A stretch of DNA of 64,000 bases from Acetivibrio cellulolyticus CD2 (GTDB taxonomy: Bacteria; Bacillota; Clostridia; Acetivibrionales; Acetivibrionaceae), in contig NZ_JH556653.1 in NCBI RefSeq assembly GCF_000179595.2, positions 794,532-858,531 of the forward strand, written 5' to 3'. The notes beneath the pieces were generated by a model. The model searched no databases. It was given only the letters and a program-made list of their open reading frames with translations, and was not told the DNA's origin. The translations under genes and the position numbers were made by a program. Within the stretch, counting starts at the first letter, position 1. The number at the start of each line of letters is the position of its first letter. Below, piece after piece: positions 35,313 through 44,491 of the stretch.

Positions 35313-35605
35313 CTAAGTGATTTACATTATGAACAGGCATTGGTACTTACGTATAGTTTTTTCAAACATAAAAACCCTCCCTAATCAAAAACAACATACT
35401 TGACATTTAAGTCAGCATGTTTTAGCAGCAGTAAATCATTATATACCTCTCCTCAATCAAAAACTATGCAATTTTCGGGTCATACATCCCTTAACGAAGT
35501 AATATGTACTTCAAAATCAGTAGCCATCCGTTTTGGATGGCCTATATATGCATTCTTTAGTTTCACTGTTCAGTATGATTTTGGTTAGTTCAGACTTGAT
35601 TTAGC
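35313..35605. other. Gap with short hairpin and tiny ORFs
   Basis: About 290 nt. GCCATCC / GGATGGC (35523-35529 / 35535-35541) forms a hairpin that may end the upstream coiled-coil gene. On the minus strand two good ribosome-binding sites (GAGGAGAGG and GGGAGGG) each precede an ATG with only 5 and 15 codons. These look like decayed gene starts. Confidence 0.4.
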
Positions 35606-35974
35606 TTATTTACCGCCTTTAATTACTTTTATTTCTACTTCCTGTTTTTCTACTTTGGATGAAAGGGCATTTACAGCGTTTTCTACAGATACAACTTTTT
35701 CATATGTCTGATTATATCCGTCAAATAAGGCTTTTGAATTCGTATCAAGTTTGTTTTCAATCCTCACAATATCCCTTTTAAGTCCATTAATATCATTTTT
35801 AAGCCCATTGACATCACCTTTAAGCCCATTCACATCATTTTTAAGCCCATTGACATCATCTTTAAGCCCATTCACATCATCTTTAAGCCCATTCATATCG
35901 GCCTTTGTTTCTTTTCTAAACTCTGAAAATTCGCTATACATTTTGGTCATTAATTCAAACATCTTTTCTTCCAT
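35606..35974 (-). CDS. Coiled-coil protein with tandem heptads
   Basis: 122 residues. Residues about 25-68 consist of six near-identical heptads of the form NGLK(D/N/G)DV, encoded by a 21-nt tandem DNA repeat (about 35780-35893). Further helical sequence follows (DIVRIENKLDTNSKALF, YEKVVSVENAVNALSSKVE). This predicts a long parallel coiled coil. Proteins of this kind are common in clostridia, and repeat number varies by slippage. A good AAAGGACGTG site precedes the ATG. The function is unknown. Confidence 0.72.
   Translation of the reverse strand: MEEKMFELMTKMYSEFSEFRKETKADMNGLKDDVNGLKDDVNGLKNDVNGLKGDVNGLKNDINGLKRDIVRIENKLDTNSKALFDGYNQTYEKVVSVENAVNALSSKVEKQEVEIKVIKGGK
35780..35893 (-). repeat. 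21-nt tandem repeat coding for heptads
   Basis: About five to six copies of a 21-nt unit (plus strand TTTAAGCCCATTNACATCA). The unit length is in frame with the coiled-coil heptad. Confidence 0.8.
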
Positions 35975-36024
35975 TTAAAACACGTCCTTTTAAAAATTCA
36001 TGTCCCTATTATATCATTTTTCCA

Positions 36025-36054
36025 TTTTTTTAGAAACATTATCCTTAAATTTTT
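36025..36054 (-). repeat. Copy of the IS110 remnant's 3' end
   Basis: TTTTTTAGAAACATTATCCTTA... at 36025-36054 matches 26005-26034 with two or three differences over ~28 nt. The latter is the 3' coding end of the IS110 remnant. It may be a second, almost erased insertion at the right edge of the island. Confidence 0.45.
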
Positions 36055-36188
36055 TATTCCAGCAAAAGCCTTGACTTATTAATGATATGAGAAAGGAAAT
36101 ACCACAAGTAATGAAACTATCATTGGTACTTCCCATTCTTGAGTCTCCTGTTAAAACATATCTTTAAAAACCACTTCTTATCTAAACT

Positions 36189-36827
36189 TTACTTATAATC
36201 AAGCACCACAACTTTAGCACAATCCCCTATATTCTTCCTACTAATCTCAATCTCAGTCCCATCAACCTTCTTGTAATCCCCTACCAAATCCAAAAATTCA
36301 TCAACTCTTGAAAGTGAAAACTTCAAAGCCTTTGTCTTATAGTGCATTGGAATGGTAACAGCCGGCTGCAAAATTTCCATAACCTTTACTGCCCCAATAT
36401 GGTCTATAGTGTATATACCACCTACAGGAGTCAGCAAAATATCCACCTTGCCAAGTTCTTTCACTTGTCCGGAAGTAAGAATATGTCCTAAATCGCCCAG
36501 ATGGCAAACATTCAAACCATCCAGCTCAAACTTGAATACCGTGTTAAGTCCTCTCTTCTTCCCGGCATCTTCATCGTGGAAAGTCTCTACACCTGTTAAT
36601 TCAATACCTTTTATATTTATTCTACCTGAACCTTTAACAAGCACAGGCGTACCTTTAAATATACCCGCATTGTTATGGTCATAATGCTCATGGCTTGTAC
36701 TTACAATATTGGTTTCAACATCGGGAAGTTTATACCCTACAGTTTCATCAAACGGGTCGGTTACAATTTTTATTCCTTTATCCGATGTAATTAGAAAACA
36801 AGAGTGCCCAAACCATTTAATCTTCAT
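36189..36827 (-). CDS. MBL-fold metal-dependent hydrolase (UPF0173-like)
   Basis: 212 residues from the ATG at 36827, preceded by GGAGG at 7 nt. An in-frame start eight codons upstream lacks a site. Metallo-beta-lactamase fold: MKIKWFGHSCFLI, zinc motif SHEHYDH (about 53-59), HLGDLGH and IPMHYKT. This layout is typical of the L-ascorbate-6-phosphate-lactonase-like UPF0173 hydrolases with unknown substrate. It lies downstream of argS behind a terminator, so it is probably a separate transcript. Confidence 0.9.
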   Translation of the reverse strand: MKIKWFGHSCFLITSDKGIKIVTDPFDETVGYKLPDVETNIVSTSHEHYDHNNAGIFKGTPVLVKGSGRINIKGIELTGVETFHDEDAGKKRGLNTVFKFELDGLNVCHLGDLGHILTSGQVKELGKVDILLTPVGGIYTIDHIGAVKVMEILQPAVTIPMHYKTKALKFSLSRVDEFLDLVGDYKKVDGTEIEISRKNIGDCAKVVVLDYK

Positions 36828-36873
36828 ATAATTCCTCCATAATTTATACACAATTTTCTTTCTGGGTTAAACA

Positions 36874-36913
36874 GAAAAAACAGTCGCTGAAATCGTAGGA
36901 TTCCAACAACTGT
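36874..36913 (-). terminator. Terminator after argS
   Basis: ACAGTCG (36880-36886) pairs with CAACTGT (36907-36913) with one G-U pair. On the minus strand a T6 run follows the stem immediately. It starts 12 nt past the argS stop. Confidence 0.75.
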
Positions 36914-36925
36914 CTGTAAATACAC

Positions 36926-38623
36926 TTACATTTTTTCCGGTGCACTTATACTTAACAAATCCAAAACATTTTTTATAACAACCCTTGTACTGTCTACCAG
37001 GACAACTCTTGCATTCCTCAAGCTATCTCCTTCTGCATCCTTTACCTTGCAGGCATTATAAAAGCTATGGAACAAACCTGCAACATCCAGAACATACCTT
37101 GTAAGTCTGCTTGGCTCAAGAGTCTCTGCTGCTATCCTTATTTCTTCCGGATACTCTGCAAGCTTTTTCATCAATTCAATTTCCTCTTTCGCCACAAGCT
37201 TGGTAAGATCCACAGAATCCACGCTCTGGAGCTTGACATTCTCATCTTCAAGTCTTTTAATCATACTGCAAATCCTTGCATGCGCATACTGAACATAGTA
37301 CACAGGATTTTCATTTGATTGCTTAACAGCAAGGTCAAGGTCAAAATCAATATGGCTTCCGGATGCTTTTGTATTGAAGATAAACCTTGCTGCATCACGT
37401 CCAACTTCCTCCAAAAGATCTGTGAGGGATATGGACTTACCAGTACGCTTTGACATCCTTGCAATTTCGCCATTCCTATAGAGTCGTACCAACTGAAACA
37501 GCACTACATCAAGCTTGTCCGGATCGACATCAATAGCTTTAACAGCTGCCTTCATTCTTGCTACATGGCCATGATGATCTGCACCAAGCAAGTTGATAAC
37601 CCTGTCATAATTCCTCTTTAAAAACTTGTTTTTATGATATGCGATATCTGAAGCAAAATAAGTAGGTAATCCGTTATTTCTAACTATAACTTCATCCTTC
37701 TCAGTTCCCAACTCGGATGTCTTAAACCAGATCGCTCCATCCTTTTCGTAAGTATGTCCATTATTCTTAAGCAGCTCTAAAGTATCCTTAAGCTCTCCAC
37801 TGTCATACAGGGACTGTTCAGAAAACCAAACATCGAACTTGACGCCGTAGCTTTCCATTCCACTTCTGATTCTTTCAATATTGCGAGGAAGAGCAAATTC
37901 AACAAGCTCTTTTCTTCTCTGCTCACTGTCAACACTTAGGAGCTTGTCCCCATTTATAGCTATATAATCCTTCATGTGCTCGATTATATCCTCGCCATGA
38001 TATCCATCCTCAGGGAATTCTACTGCATCTTCGCCTTTTAACTGTTGAATGTACCTAGCTTCAAGAGATATTCCAAATTTCTCAATCTGATTTCCCGCAT
38101 CGTTAACATAGAATTCCCTTGTTACATCATATCCAGCCTTTGACAAAACACTGGCGATACAATCACCCAAAGCTCCTCCTCTTGCATTTCCCATATGGAG
38201 AGGTCCTGTAGGATTGGCGCTTACAAACTCAACCATTACCTTGCTGCCCTTACCTACATTGATCTCACCATATTTATCCTTCATAGTCTGAATAGTCTTT
38301 AATGTATCATAAAGCCACAAATTATTTAGATAAAAATTTATAAAACCCGGCCCTGCTGTTTCGACCTTTTCTACATATGTACCTTCGAACTCCATGTTTT
38401 TAATTATTATGTCCGCTATCTGCCTTGGTGCTTTTTTTGCAGCCTTTGCAGCCTGCATGGCTATATTGGTTGAAAAATCACCATGTTCTTTTTCCCTTGG
38501 AGTTTCAATAACTATTTCACCCACTTCAAATTCCGGCAATTCTCCACTTGCCACAGCCCTCGAAAGTGAGTTTTTAACCACTTCGCTAATTTGAGATTTC
38601 AACACTTCCACTACATTCGTCAT
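36926..38623 (-). CDS. argS: Arginyl-tRNA synthetase
   Basis: 565 residues from the ATG at 38623 (MTNVVEVLKSQIS). A 15-codon upstream extension is unconserved and lies in the preceding gene. Class I synthetase charging tRNA-Arg. It has an N-terminal additional domain (PREKEHGDFSTNIAMQAAK), a HIGH-type motif in NPTGPLHMGNARGG and a KMSKS-type motif in ARMSKRTGKS. The C-terminal DALR anticodon-binding domain includes YYVQYAHARICSM. It overlaps the DUF1934 gene by 38 nt, the same ywiB-argS neighbourhood known from Bacillus. Confidence 0.97.
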   Translation of the reverse strand: MTNVVEVLKSQISEVVKNSLSRAVASGELPEFEVGEIVIETPREKEHGDFSTNIAMQAAKAAKKAPRQIADIIIKNMEFEGTYVEKVETAGPGFINFYLNNLWLYDTLKTIQTMKDKYGEINVGKGSKVMVEFVSANPTGPLHMGNARGGALGDCIASVLSKAGYDVTREFYVNDAGNQIEKFGISLEARYIQQLKGEDAVEFPEDGYHGEDIIEHMKDYIAINGDKLLSVDSEQRRKELVEFALPRNIERIRSGMESYGVKFDVWFSEQSLYDSGELKDTLELLKNNGHTYEKDGAIWFKTSELGTEKDEVIVRNNGLPTYFASDIAYHKNKFLKRNYDRVINLLGADHHGHVARMKAAVKAIDVDPDKLDVVLFQLVRLYRNGEIARMSKRTGKSISLTDLLEEVGRDAARFIFNTKASGSHIDFDLDLAVKQSNENPVYYVQYAHARICSMIKRLEDENVKLQSVDSVDLTKLVAKEEIELMKKLAEYPEEIRIAAETLEPSRLTRYVLDVAGLFHSFYNACKVKDAEGDSLRNARVVLVDSTRVVIKNVLDLLSISAPEKM

Positions 38624-39053
38624 TACCTTGCCCTGCCTCCCTGATAAACATATGAAAATCATTTCCACCTTGTTTATTATTATCTATTTCAAGATGATAA
38701 TCAACCCTTATTTCTCCACCTGCGTCATCAACATCTACTGTTACTGCATTTGTCATTACTCCTACGGTAAATGTGCCGTATTGTGTATCATAATATGACA
38801 TATGCTTCTGACCCTTCTCGAAAATAAACTGAGTATTTACCGAACCGAATCTCATTAAAGTCACAATGCCGTTGGAAATCTTCAAAGTAGTTGTTGTGCC
38901 GTCCATGCCTGTAACTTCACTTTCTTTATATGTTACATAGTATGTGCTTCCCTTTTTATAATATCTTCCTTCAGTAACAAGTTCAAGAGTATTTGTATCT
39001 TTACTGGCTGAAGTTTGAATCCCTTTTACGGATATAATAACATTCTTATTCAT
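38586..39053 (-). CDS. DUF1934 (YwiB-like) protein
   Basis: 155 residues, beta-barrel calycin-like family DUF1934. Visible motifs are ELVTEGRYYKKGSTYYVTYK, TTTTLKISNGIVTLMRFG, QFIFEKGQKHMSYYDTQYG and VDYHLEIDNNKQG. It lies directly upstream of argS with coding overlap, as in Bacillus subtilis (ywiB). GGAGGCGAAG precedes the ATG. Biochemical function is not established for the family. Confidence 0.9.
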   Translation of the reverse strand: MNKNVIISVKGIQTSASKDTNTLELVTEGRYYKKGSTYYVTYKESEVTGMDGTTTTLKISNGIVTLMRFGSVNTQFIFEKGQKHMSYYDTQYGTFTVGVMTNAVTVDVDDAGGEIRVDYHLEIDNNKQGGNDFHMFIREAGQGNDECSGSVEISN

Positions 39054-39162
39054 ATAGCTTCGCCTCCATTTTTGATAAGGACCTAATATCGTCCTTTTGT
39101 ATTTAATACTTTCCTGCTTACAATGTACATTACTCTCGCCTCATAGATTATGCTGCATAGTA

Positions 39163-39209
39163 TATTATTTTGCAATGCTTCGTAAATCTTCAAGCATTGC
39201 AAAATAATA
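39163..39209. repeat. Perfect 18-bp palindromic hairpin between murI and DUF1934
   Basis: TATTATTTTGCAATGCTT (39163-39180) and AAGCATTGCAAAATAATA (39192-39209) are perfectly complementary with an 11-nt loop. It lies 47 nt after the murI stop and ~110 nt before the DUF1934 start. No T-run follows on the minus strand, although the stem itself ends in A/T. It may act as a weak terminator, a processing signal or a binding site. Confidence 0.65.
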
Positions 39210-39255
39210 ATTATCGGTATATAAGCTTAATATCATACAAACAGCTTATATAGCA

Positions 39256-40062
39256 CTAATATCTCTCAATATCGACTTTTTCAGCAGAATGTATTTTACT
39301 GTTTAAAATGGAATTGCCTAATGATTCAAACTTCTCAACACTATCACTTGTATAAAATCTACATACCGGACTAACTTTTTCATCCCTGCCATTATTGTTT
39401 TCTTCTATCCCCTCCTTTACTACTTTCGCCACTTCCAGCGCTGAATTTACCAATTTAACATCATCACCCATAACTTTCTGAATAGTATTCTGCAAAAGCG
39501 GGTAATGCGTACATCCTAAAACCAAAGTGTCAATGTCCAGTTCCTTGAGAGGAAGTAAATATTCCTCTGCAATTTTAAACGCAATCTCATTCTCCCACCA
39601 GCCTTCTTCAACCAATGGAACAAACATAGGACAAGGCTTTGAAAATATCTCTATTGAACTGTTAATCCTAGTTATGGCTTTTTCATAAACACCACTGCTT
39701 ATTGTTGCCGGTGTACCGATTACTCCAACCCTGTTGTTTCGTGTTTCCTTTGCAGCAGCAGCAGATCCAGGCTGAACAACCTCAACAATAGGAAAATCAA
39801 AACTGTGTTTTACCCTGTCCAAACTACAGGCACTTGCAGTATTACATGCAATAACAATCATTTTTATGTCCTGGTTCTGTAAAAACCTTATGTCCTGAAA
39901 AGTGTATTTGATAACAGTCTCTTTTGATTTGGTACCATAAGGTGCCCTACCGCTGTCGCCAAAGTATACAACACTTTCCTGAGGTAATAGTCTATTTATT
40001 TCTTTAAGGACTGTAAGTCCTCCAATTCCTGAATCAAAAACCCCAATAGGTCTATTGTCCAT
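39256..40062 (-). CDS. murI: Glutamate racemase
   Basis: 268 residues from the ATG at 40062 (MDNRPIGVFDSGIGG), with GGGGGAAA upstream; an ATG eight codons earlier is less likely. Makes D-glutamate for peptidoglycan. The catalytic cysteine pair is visible in VIACNTASA and LVLGCTHYPLL. Substrate-binding FDSGIGGLTV and YFGDSGRAPYG are intact. Its neighbour ddl supplies D-Ala-D-Ala to the same pathway. Confidence 0.96.
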   Translation of the reverse strand: MDNRPIGVFDSGIGGLTVLKEINRLLPQESVVYFGDSGRAPYGTKSKETVIKYTFQDIRFLQNQDIKMIVIACNTASACSLDRVKHSFDFPIVEVVQPGSAAAAKETRNNRVGVIGTPATISSGVYEKAITRINSSIEIFSKPCPMFVPLVEEGWWENEIAFKIAEEYLLPLKELDIDTLVLGCTHYPLLQNTIQKVMGDDVKLVNSALEVAKVVKEGIEENNNGRDEKVSPVCRFYTSDSVEKFESLGNSILNSKIHSAEKVDIERY

Positions 40063-40166
40063 AGTATTTCCCCCAATATAGCACATTAATCTTTTTTTAA
40101 GATTTCAGCAAATAATTACTTTTCATTTGGCGTTTCCGAAGATACACAACTGTAAAAACAAATAAT

Positions 40167-41300
40167 CTAGTTATCTACTTCCTTTGTATTGTCATTAAAC
40201 CTTTCAATTGCAAGGTCAATCAATCTTTCAATCAGTTCACTGTAAGGGATACCTGAAGCTTCCCACAACATCGGATACATGCTTATATTTGTAAAGCCAG
40301 GCAGCGTATTTATTTCATTAATGTAGATTTCTCCTGTTTCCTTGTGCACGAAAAAGTCTACTCTCGAAAGGCCTGCACAATCTAACGCCTTAAAGGCCTT
40401 TACTGCATATTCGCGGATTTTTAATATAGTATCCGCTGGCAAGTTTGCAGGAATAACTGTTTTTGAGCTTCCGTCAATATACTTGGCATTGTAATCATAA
40501 AACTCATTGCATGGAATAACTTCACCAACTGTAGATGCAATAGGATTATCATTTCCCAAAACTGCACACTCTACTTCCCTGCCATTAATAAACTCTTCGA
40601 TTAAAACTTTCCTATCATATTTAGCTGCAAAATTCAACGCCTCAACTAATTCCCTTCTATCATGCGCTTTTGATACACCAACCGACGAGCCCGCATTTGA
40701 AGGCTTTATAAATACAGGATACTCAAACCTTTGCTCAATCGCATCTGCTACTCTATCACTGTTTTCCTTTATTTCTTTTCTTGTAAAGAACAAGTAGCCT
40801 GCTTGAGGAACACCTACTTTTTCGAATACTATCTTGGCATATATCTTATCCATTCCAAGCGCTGAACCTAAAACACCGGAGCCTACATAGGGTATACCTG
40901 CCATTTCGAAAAGCCCCTGTATAGTTCCATCTTCTCCATTACAACCATGGAGCACCGGAAAAACCACATCTATAGGTCCTCCATTAATTTCTTTATTCTC
41001 GTTTTTTATTACTGCTTCCGATGAAGCTCCCCGGCTTACTATCGCATTAATAATATTATCACGGTAAGGTATACCTTTCACCATTTCATTTATTGCAATT
41101 TCTTCCCACTCACCGGAAGCAATCTTTTCCACTGGACCATTATATGGTACCCATCTTCCTTCTTTGGTAATTCCTACAAAAGATACATCAAACTTGCTTC
41201 TATCCATATTATTAATTATTGATGTTGCTGAAAATCTTGAAACTTCATGTTCGGTCGACTGACCGCCAAAAATAACCATTACTCTTTTCTTATCACTCAT
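40167..41300 (-). CDS. ddl: D-alanine--D-alanine ligase
   Basis: 377 residues. ATP-grasp ligase forming the D-Ala-D-Ala terminus of peptidoglycan. Motifs: MVIFGGQSTEHEVS (N-lobe), VFPVLHGCNGEDGTIQG, FIKPSNAGSSVGVSKA, LSRVDFFVHKETGEIYINEI and NTLPGFTNISMYP. The length, with an insertion near the N-lobe (GEWEEIAINEMVKG), is typical of clostridial Ddl. The active-site region VGSGVLGSALGMDKI falls in the normal D-Ala class. GGGGAG precedes the ATG. It is 104 nt upstream of murI and likely cotranscribed. Confidence 0.95.
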   Translation of the reverse strand: MSDKKRVMVIFGGQSTEHEVSRFSATSIINNMDRSKFDVSFVGITKEGRWVPYNGPVEKIASGEWEEIAINEMVKGIPYRDNIINAIVSRGASSEAVIKNENKEINGGPIDVVFPVLHGCNGEDGTIQGLFEMAGIPYVGSGVLGSALGMDKIYAKIVFEKVGVPQAGYLFFTRKEIKENSDRVADAIEQRFEYPVFIKPSNAGSSVGVSKAHDRRELVEALNFAAKYDRKVLIEEFINGREVECAVLGNDNPIASTVGEVIPCNEFYDYNAKYIDGSSKTVIPANLPADTILKIREYAVKAFKALDCAGLSRVDFFVHKETGEIYINEINTLPGFTNISMYPMLWEASGIPYSELIERLIDLAIERFNDNTKEVDN

Positions 41301-41801
41301 ATTCGGTCTCCCCTTATATAATCAATATGTACGCATATAAACATATAGTAAATATATATTTCTCATTTTACTATTTAAGTACGGCAACTTCAAGTTTAAA
41401 GGGAAAATAGCCAAAATTTAATAACTAATTATGATTACAAAAAAGAATAACACTTACAAAAGAACTTCTTTGCGGAAAGCTGCAAGTTTATGGAGAACAC
41501 TGAAACTTAAAGCTAAGACTATGAATTACCATTCTGGAATTGCTATTGAACTGAAACTTCTAAGTTAAGAAAAATTAAACGAGCTTATTAATATTTTATC
41601 ATTAAAATGGATTTATGTCCATATACAATATTATTGTAAACCAGTTACATTTTTTACAACACTCCCTCAGGCATTTATAAATTTAACACTTTAATGAATA
41701 CTGAGAATATAACGCAAAAAAATGAATACTAGTTTGTGCAAAGATTTGTTATAATAGCATAAAGATCAATACATACTATATTTATACATGGAGGAGTTAT
41801 A
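41301..41801. other. Divergent intergenic region, ddl / FmdB-type gene
   Basis: About 500 nt, AT-rich, between divergent genes. It must contain both promoters. Nothing else was identified. Confidence 0.5.
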
Positions 41802-42017
41802 ATGCCTTTTTATGATTTGAAATGTGAAAAATGCGGAAATGAATTTAATATTATGGCAAAAATGAGCGAAAAAACTGACAAGTTGATCAAGTGCCCAAAC
41901 TGCGGTAGTAATGAACTAAGTTCTGTTTTTAAAAATATAAACATAACAAAGCCTAAAAGTTCGTCATCTTCCGACTGCCCAAATGTTCATAAATGCGGCG
42001 GATGCTGCCATCATTAA
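41802..42017 (+). CDS. FmdB-family zinc-ribbon protein
   Basis: 71 residues. MPFYDLKCEKCGNEFNIMAK has the CxxC of the FmdB/regulatory-protein zinc ribbon, completed by KCPNCGS. A Ser-rich linker leads to a Cys/His tail (CPNVHKCGGCCHH). Family members are small putative regulators. GGAGGAG precedes the ATG. Confidence 0.9.
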   Translation: MPFYDLKCEKCGNEFNIMAKMSEKTDKLIKCPNCGSNELSSVFKNINITKPKSSSSSDCPNVHKCGGCCHH

Positions 42018-42025
42018 CAATTATA

Positions 42026-42063
42026 GCAGCGGAAATTGCATAATTTGATGCAACTGCCGCTGC
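42026..42063. terminator. Hairpin between convergent genes
   Basis: GCAGCGG / CCGCTGC (outer, 42026-42032 / 42057-42063) with inner TTGCA / TGCAA. It sits between the convergent FmdB-type and GH5 genes. There is no strong T-run, so termination strength is uncertain. Confidence 0.6.
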
Positions 42064-42074
42064 CAAAATATTAA

Positions 42075-44039
42075 CTATTTATAGGCTTGACCGGGCAATT
42101 CACTTATAATACCTAAAAAGTATTGTCTCACATACCCAAAGTCAATAGAATTTACCTCACCATTGTCGTCTATGTCTGCAGCGTTCATACCCCTTTGTGC
42201 AGGAAAATCTTCAATCTTTCCAAGCAAGAATTTTCTCATATATCCAAAATCGATAGAATTCAATGCTCCATCGCCATCAACATCTCCTGACAAAATTCCG
42301 TCCCCGGATATTCCACCCAACGGAACTTTATGATCAAGACCTTTTCCCCACAGTGCTCCCTTAACTATTTCATACTTATCCTCATCTACAGTCTTCCAAT
42401 CTTCAAGCATCAGCCCTCCGGTATCAGCCGAGTTTGGATTGAAACTCCAGAATGTATGGTTTACTTTGTTTTCGCCCAGAAATTCACCAAGATAAGTTAG
42501 CCAGGCTTTATTATTTTCTTTTACAAGCTTTCCTCCCCATTCGCCTATCAGCACAGGTGCAATATCCTGTTCCATAATATAAAACCAGTTCGGCTGCCAG
42601 CATTCCTTATAAAGGGTTTCCTTTGTAAATGTTTTCTTAAACCATGGCTGCACATAAATATCCGGACCATAATCATGTGCTGAATATATAAGCTTGTTTG
42701 GAACAGATAATTCAACCGGGTCTTTGGCAACGCCTCTTAAATTACCTCCCCACCAGTTGCAGTAAGTTGTAAATTCTCCACATGTCGTGTAATCATAACC
42801 TTCCATCGGGTAGGCCTCTACACCTTCTACCACAATCAGAAGGTTTGGATTTATTGCTTGTATCGCATTTCCTATAACTTCAGCTGCATGTTTCCAGTTG
42901 TTTGGATCTTCGGAACTGTCCCATTTTGCTATTTCCGAACCGGAATATTTACCATGAGGCTCATTCTTAAGGTCTACCGCTATAACGGTGTCATCGTCCT
43001 TATATCTGGTTACAATCCACTCCCAGGCCTCAACAAACTGATCCATTGAAACAACTTTGTCATACCACAAATTATTCTGGTATGAATCTTTGGCAGCACC
43101 GTGCATATCAAGCATTACCTTCATGCCCGTCCCTTTTAAGGTTTTTATTGTATAGTCTAGGATTTGTAAACTATTCATCCCGTCAATGGTAGGAGTTTCA
43201 AGAGTACTTACAAAAGCAGTATTTACAATATCTCCTTTTTTCCAGTCCAAAATCAATTCAGCACTAATTGGAATACGAAGGAGATTGAAACCTCGTTTAG
43301 CCATTAAGTACAAAGAATCTTCAAGATTACATTTATTCAGTCCGTAAAAACCATTTGCTCCGTCAGTTTCAAACCCAAACCAGTTGATACCAGTCAGGTA
43401 AACCTGTTTGCCTTCCTTATCTAAAATTTTGCTCCCCTCTACATGCAGCCAGTCATCTCCACTTGGCGGTGGTGCCGGTGGTTCAGGCGGCGGTGGAGCT
43501 TCTATTCCCCATACAAGGTTATCCTTATAGTAGAGCGTCATTTTGTCATAGTCGGCGTACTCTGTTATTTCCGGGCTGTAAGAATAGTCATTGGTCTGTT
43601 CATAATAACCATTTGTAACCTTTTTCAGTACCAGCTGCATCACGCCGCTGTTGCCTCCCGGTGCAATATTTCCTGCACCTGTTGTAAAACCAATTTCAGC
43701 ATATCCTAATTCCGGATAAAATTTTGCGTTAATGTTTGTCGCACCAATTGCAGTATAAAAACACATAAGCGCTTCATCAGCTATACCTTCCTTTGTGTAA
43801 TAATACCGTACTTTCAGGTCTGACATAGCGACGCTTTCTTCACTGTTATTACATATTTTTATGTACGGGCGCATACTCTGGTATCTGTCGGCAAGCGAGC
43901 CACATGTATATTGTATGGTAAGCCCGGATGTTGCAGCAGCTTCATCGGCATTAACAGGAACAGTAACTAATGATGTAAGCAAAGTCATAATTGCCGTTAA
44001 TGCCAATATTCTCAACTTTTTACAATGCATTTGCTTCAT
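42075..44039 (-). CDS. Cellulosomal GH5 enzyme: CBM3 - GH5 - dockerin
   Basis: 654 residues with a signal peptide (1-31). An N-terminal family-3 carbohydrate-binding module spans about 38-180 (TIQYTCGSLADRYQSMRPYI, LKVRYYYTKEG, TNDYSYSPEITEYADYDK). A Pro-rich linker follows (181-195), then a GH5 catalytic TIM barrel (about 200-560) with acid/base E360 in DLKNEPHG and nucleophile E500 in LIGEWGG. The C-terminal dockerin (about 584-646) has two canonical repeats (GDVDGDGALNSIDFGYMRKF, ADIDDNGEVNSIDFGYVRQY). It is likely an endoglucanase acting on crystalline cellulose in the cellulosome. It has its own 450-nt upstream region. Confidence 0.93.
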   Translation of the reverse strand: MKQMHCKKLRILALTAIMTLLTSLVTVPVNADEAAATSGLTIQYTCGSLADRYQSMRPYIKICNNSEESVAMSDLKVRYYYTKEGIADEALMCFYTAIGATNINAKFYPELGYAEIGFTTGAGNIAPGGNSGVMQLVLKKVTNGYYEQTNDYSYSPEITEYADYDKMTLYYKDNLVWGIEAPPPPEPPAPPPSGDDWLHVEGSKILDKEGKQVYLTGINWFGFETDGANGFYGLNKCNLEDSLYLMAKRGFNLLRIPISAELILDWKKGDIVNTAFVSTLETPTIDGMNSLQILDYTIKTLKGTGMKVMLDMHGAAKDSYQNNLWYDKVVSMDQFVEAWEWIVTRYKDDDTVIAVDLKNEPHGKYSGSEIAKWDSSEDPNNWKHAAEVIGNAIQAINPNLLIVVEGVEAYPMEGYDYTTCGEFTTYCNWWGGNLRGVAKDPVELSVPNKLIYSAHDYGPDIYVQPWFKKTFTKETLYKECWQPNWFYIMEQDIAPVLIGEWGGKLVKENNKAWLTYLGEFLGENKVNHTFWSFNPNSADTGGLMLEDWKTVDEDKYEIVKGALWGKGLDHKVPLGGISGDGILSGDVDGDGALNSIDFGYMRKFLLGKIEDFPAQRGMNAADIDDNGEVNSIDFGYVRQYFLGIISELPGQAYK

Positions 44040-44491
44040 TACGATAAAACCCCCTTTATAGATAAAAAATACCCGGCGATTTTAACATTACTTATTTCAG
44101 AAATTTTATTTGAATATTACAGTCTATTGGAGTAAAGCGAAGAGATTAACCTCAGTTTCGTCGATGGGTACGAAATCTTATAGAAACGTGCAATGTCAAA
44201 AGCACTAGCAGCTAATTAACAAACCCTATAAAATTATTAATTAGCAATTAATAGCAAGATGTGTGTGTTTCCCCATAATCAGTTTTAATAATAATGTTTG
44301 AAAACACTATACTAAGAAGCAGTATAGATTAAAACTGTCAAATATCCTCCCCCTCTGCAAATTTATAGTATATAAATATAAAACTAACTTTCTCTATGTA
44401 ATTATATTATAACTTATTTTTGTTCCTTTGTATCTTCGTTTGAGAAAAATATAAGAAAAGTTTGCTGGCACATAACTGAAAAACCTTACTT
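44040..44491. promoter_or_regulatory. Long upstream region of the GH5 gene
   Basis: About 450 nt between the GH5 start and the cyclase-gene stop. A TTTCGT-CGATGGGT-ACGAAA hairpin (about 44156-44175) and a GTGC...GCAC pair (about 44188-44205) lie 100-170 nt upstream of the start codon. They may be part of the leader. It matches no riboswitch I can name. Confidence 0.35.

Noticed and set aside
35780-35893. Tandem 21-nt repeats, looking at first like a CRISPR array or satellite
   Set aside because: The units are contiguous without spacers and encode coiled-coil heptads in frame.
44150-44215. Possible c-di-GMP-type riboswitch upstream of the GH5 gene
   Set aside because: Only short hairpins are present. 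The conserved GGCAAACC / ACGCAAAGCC core is absent on either strand.
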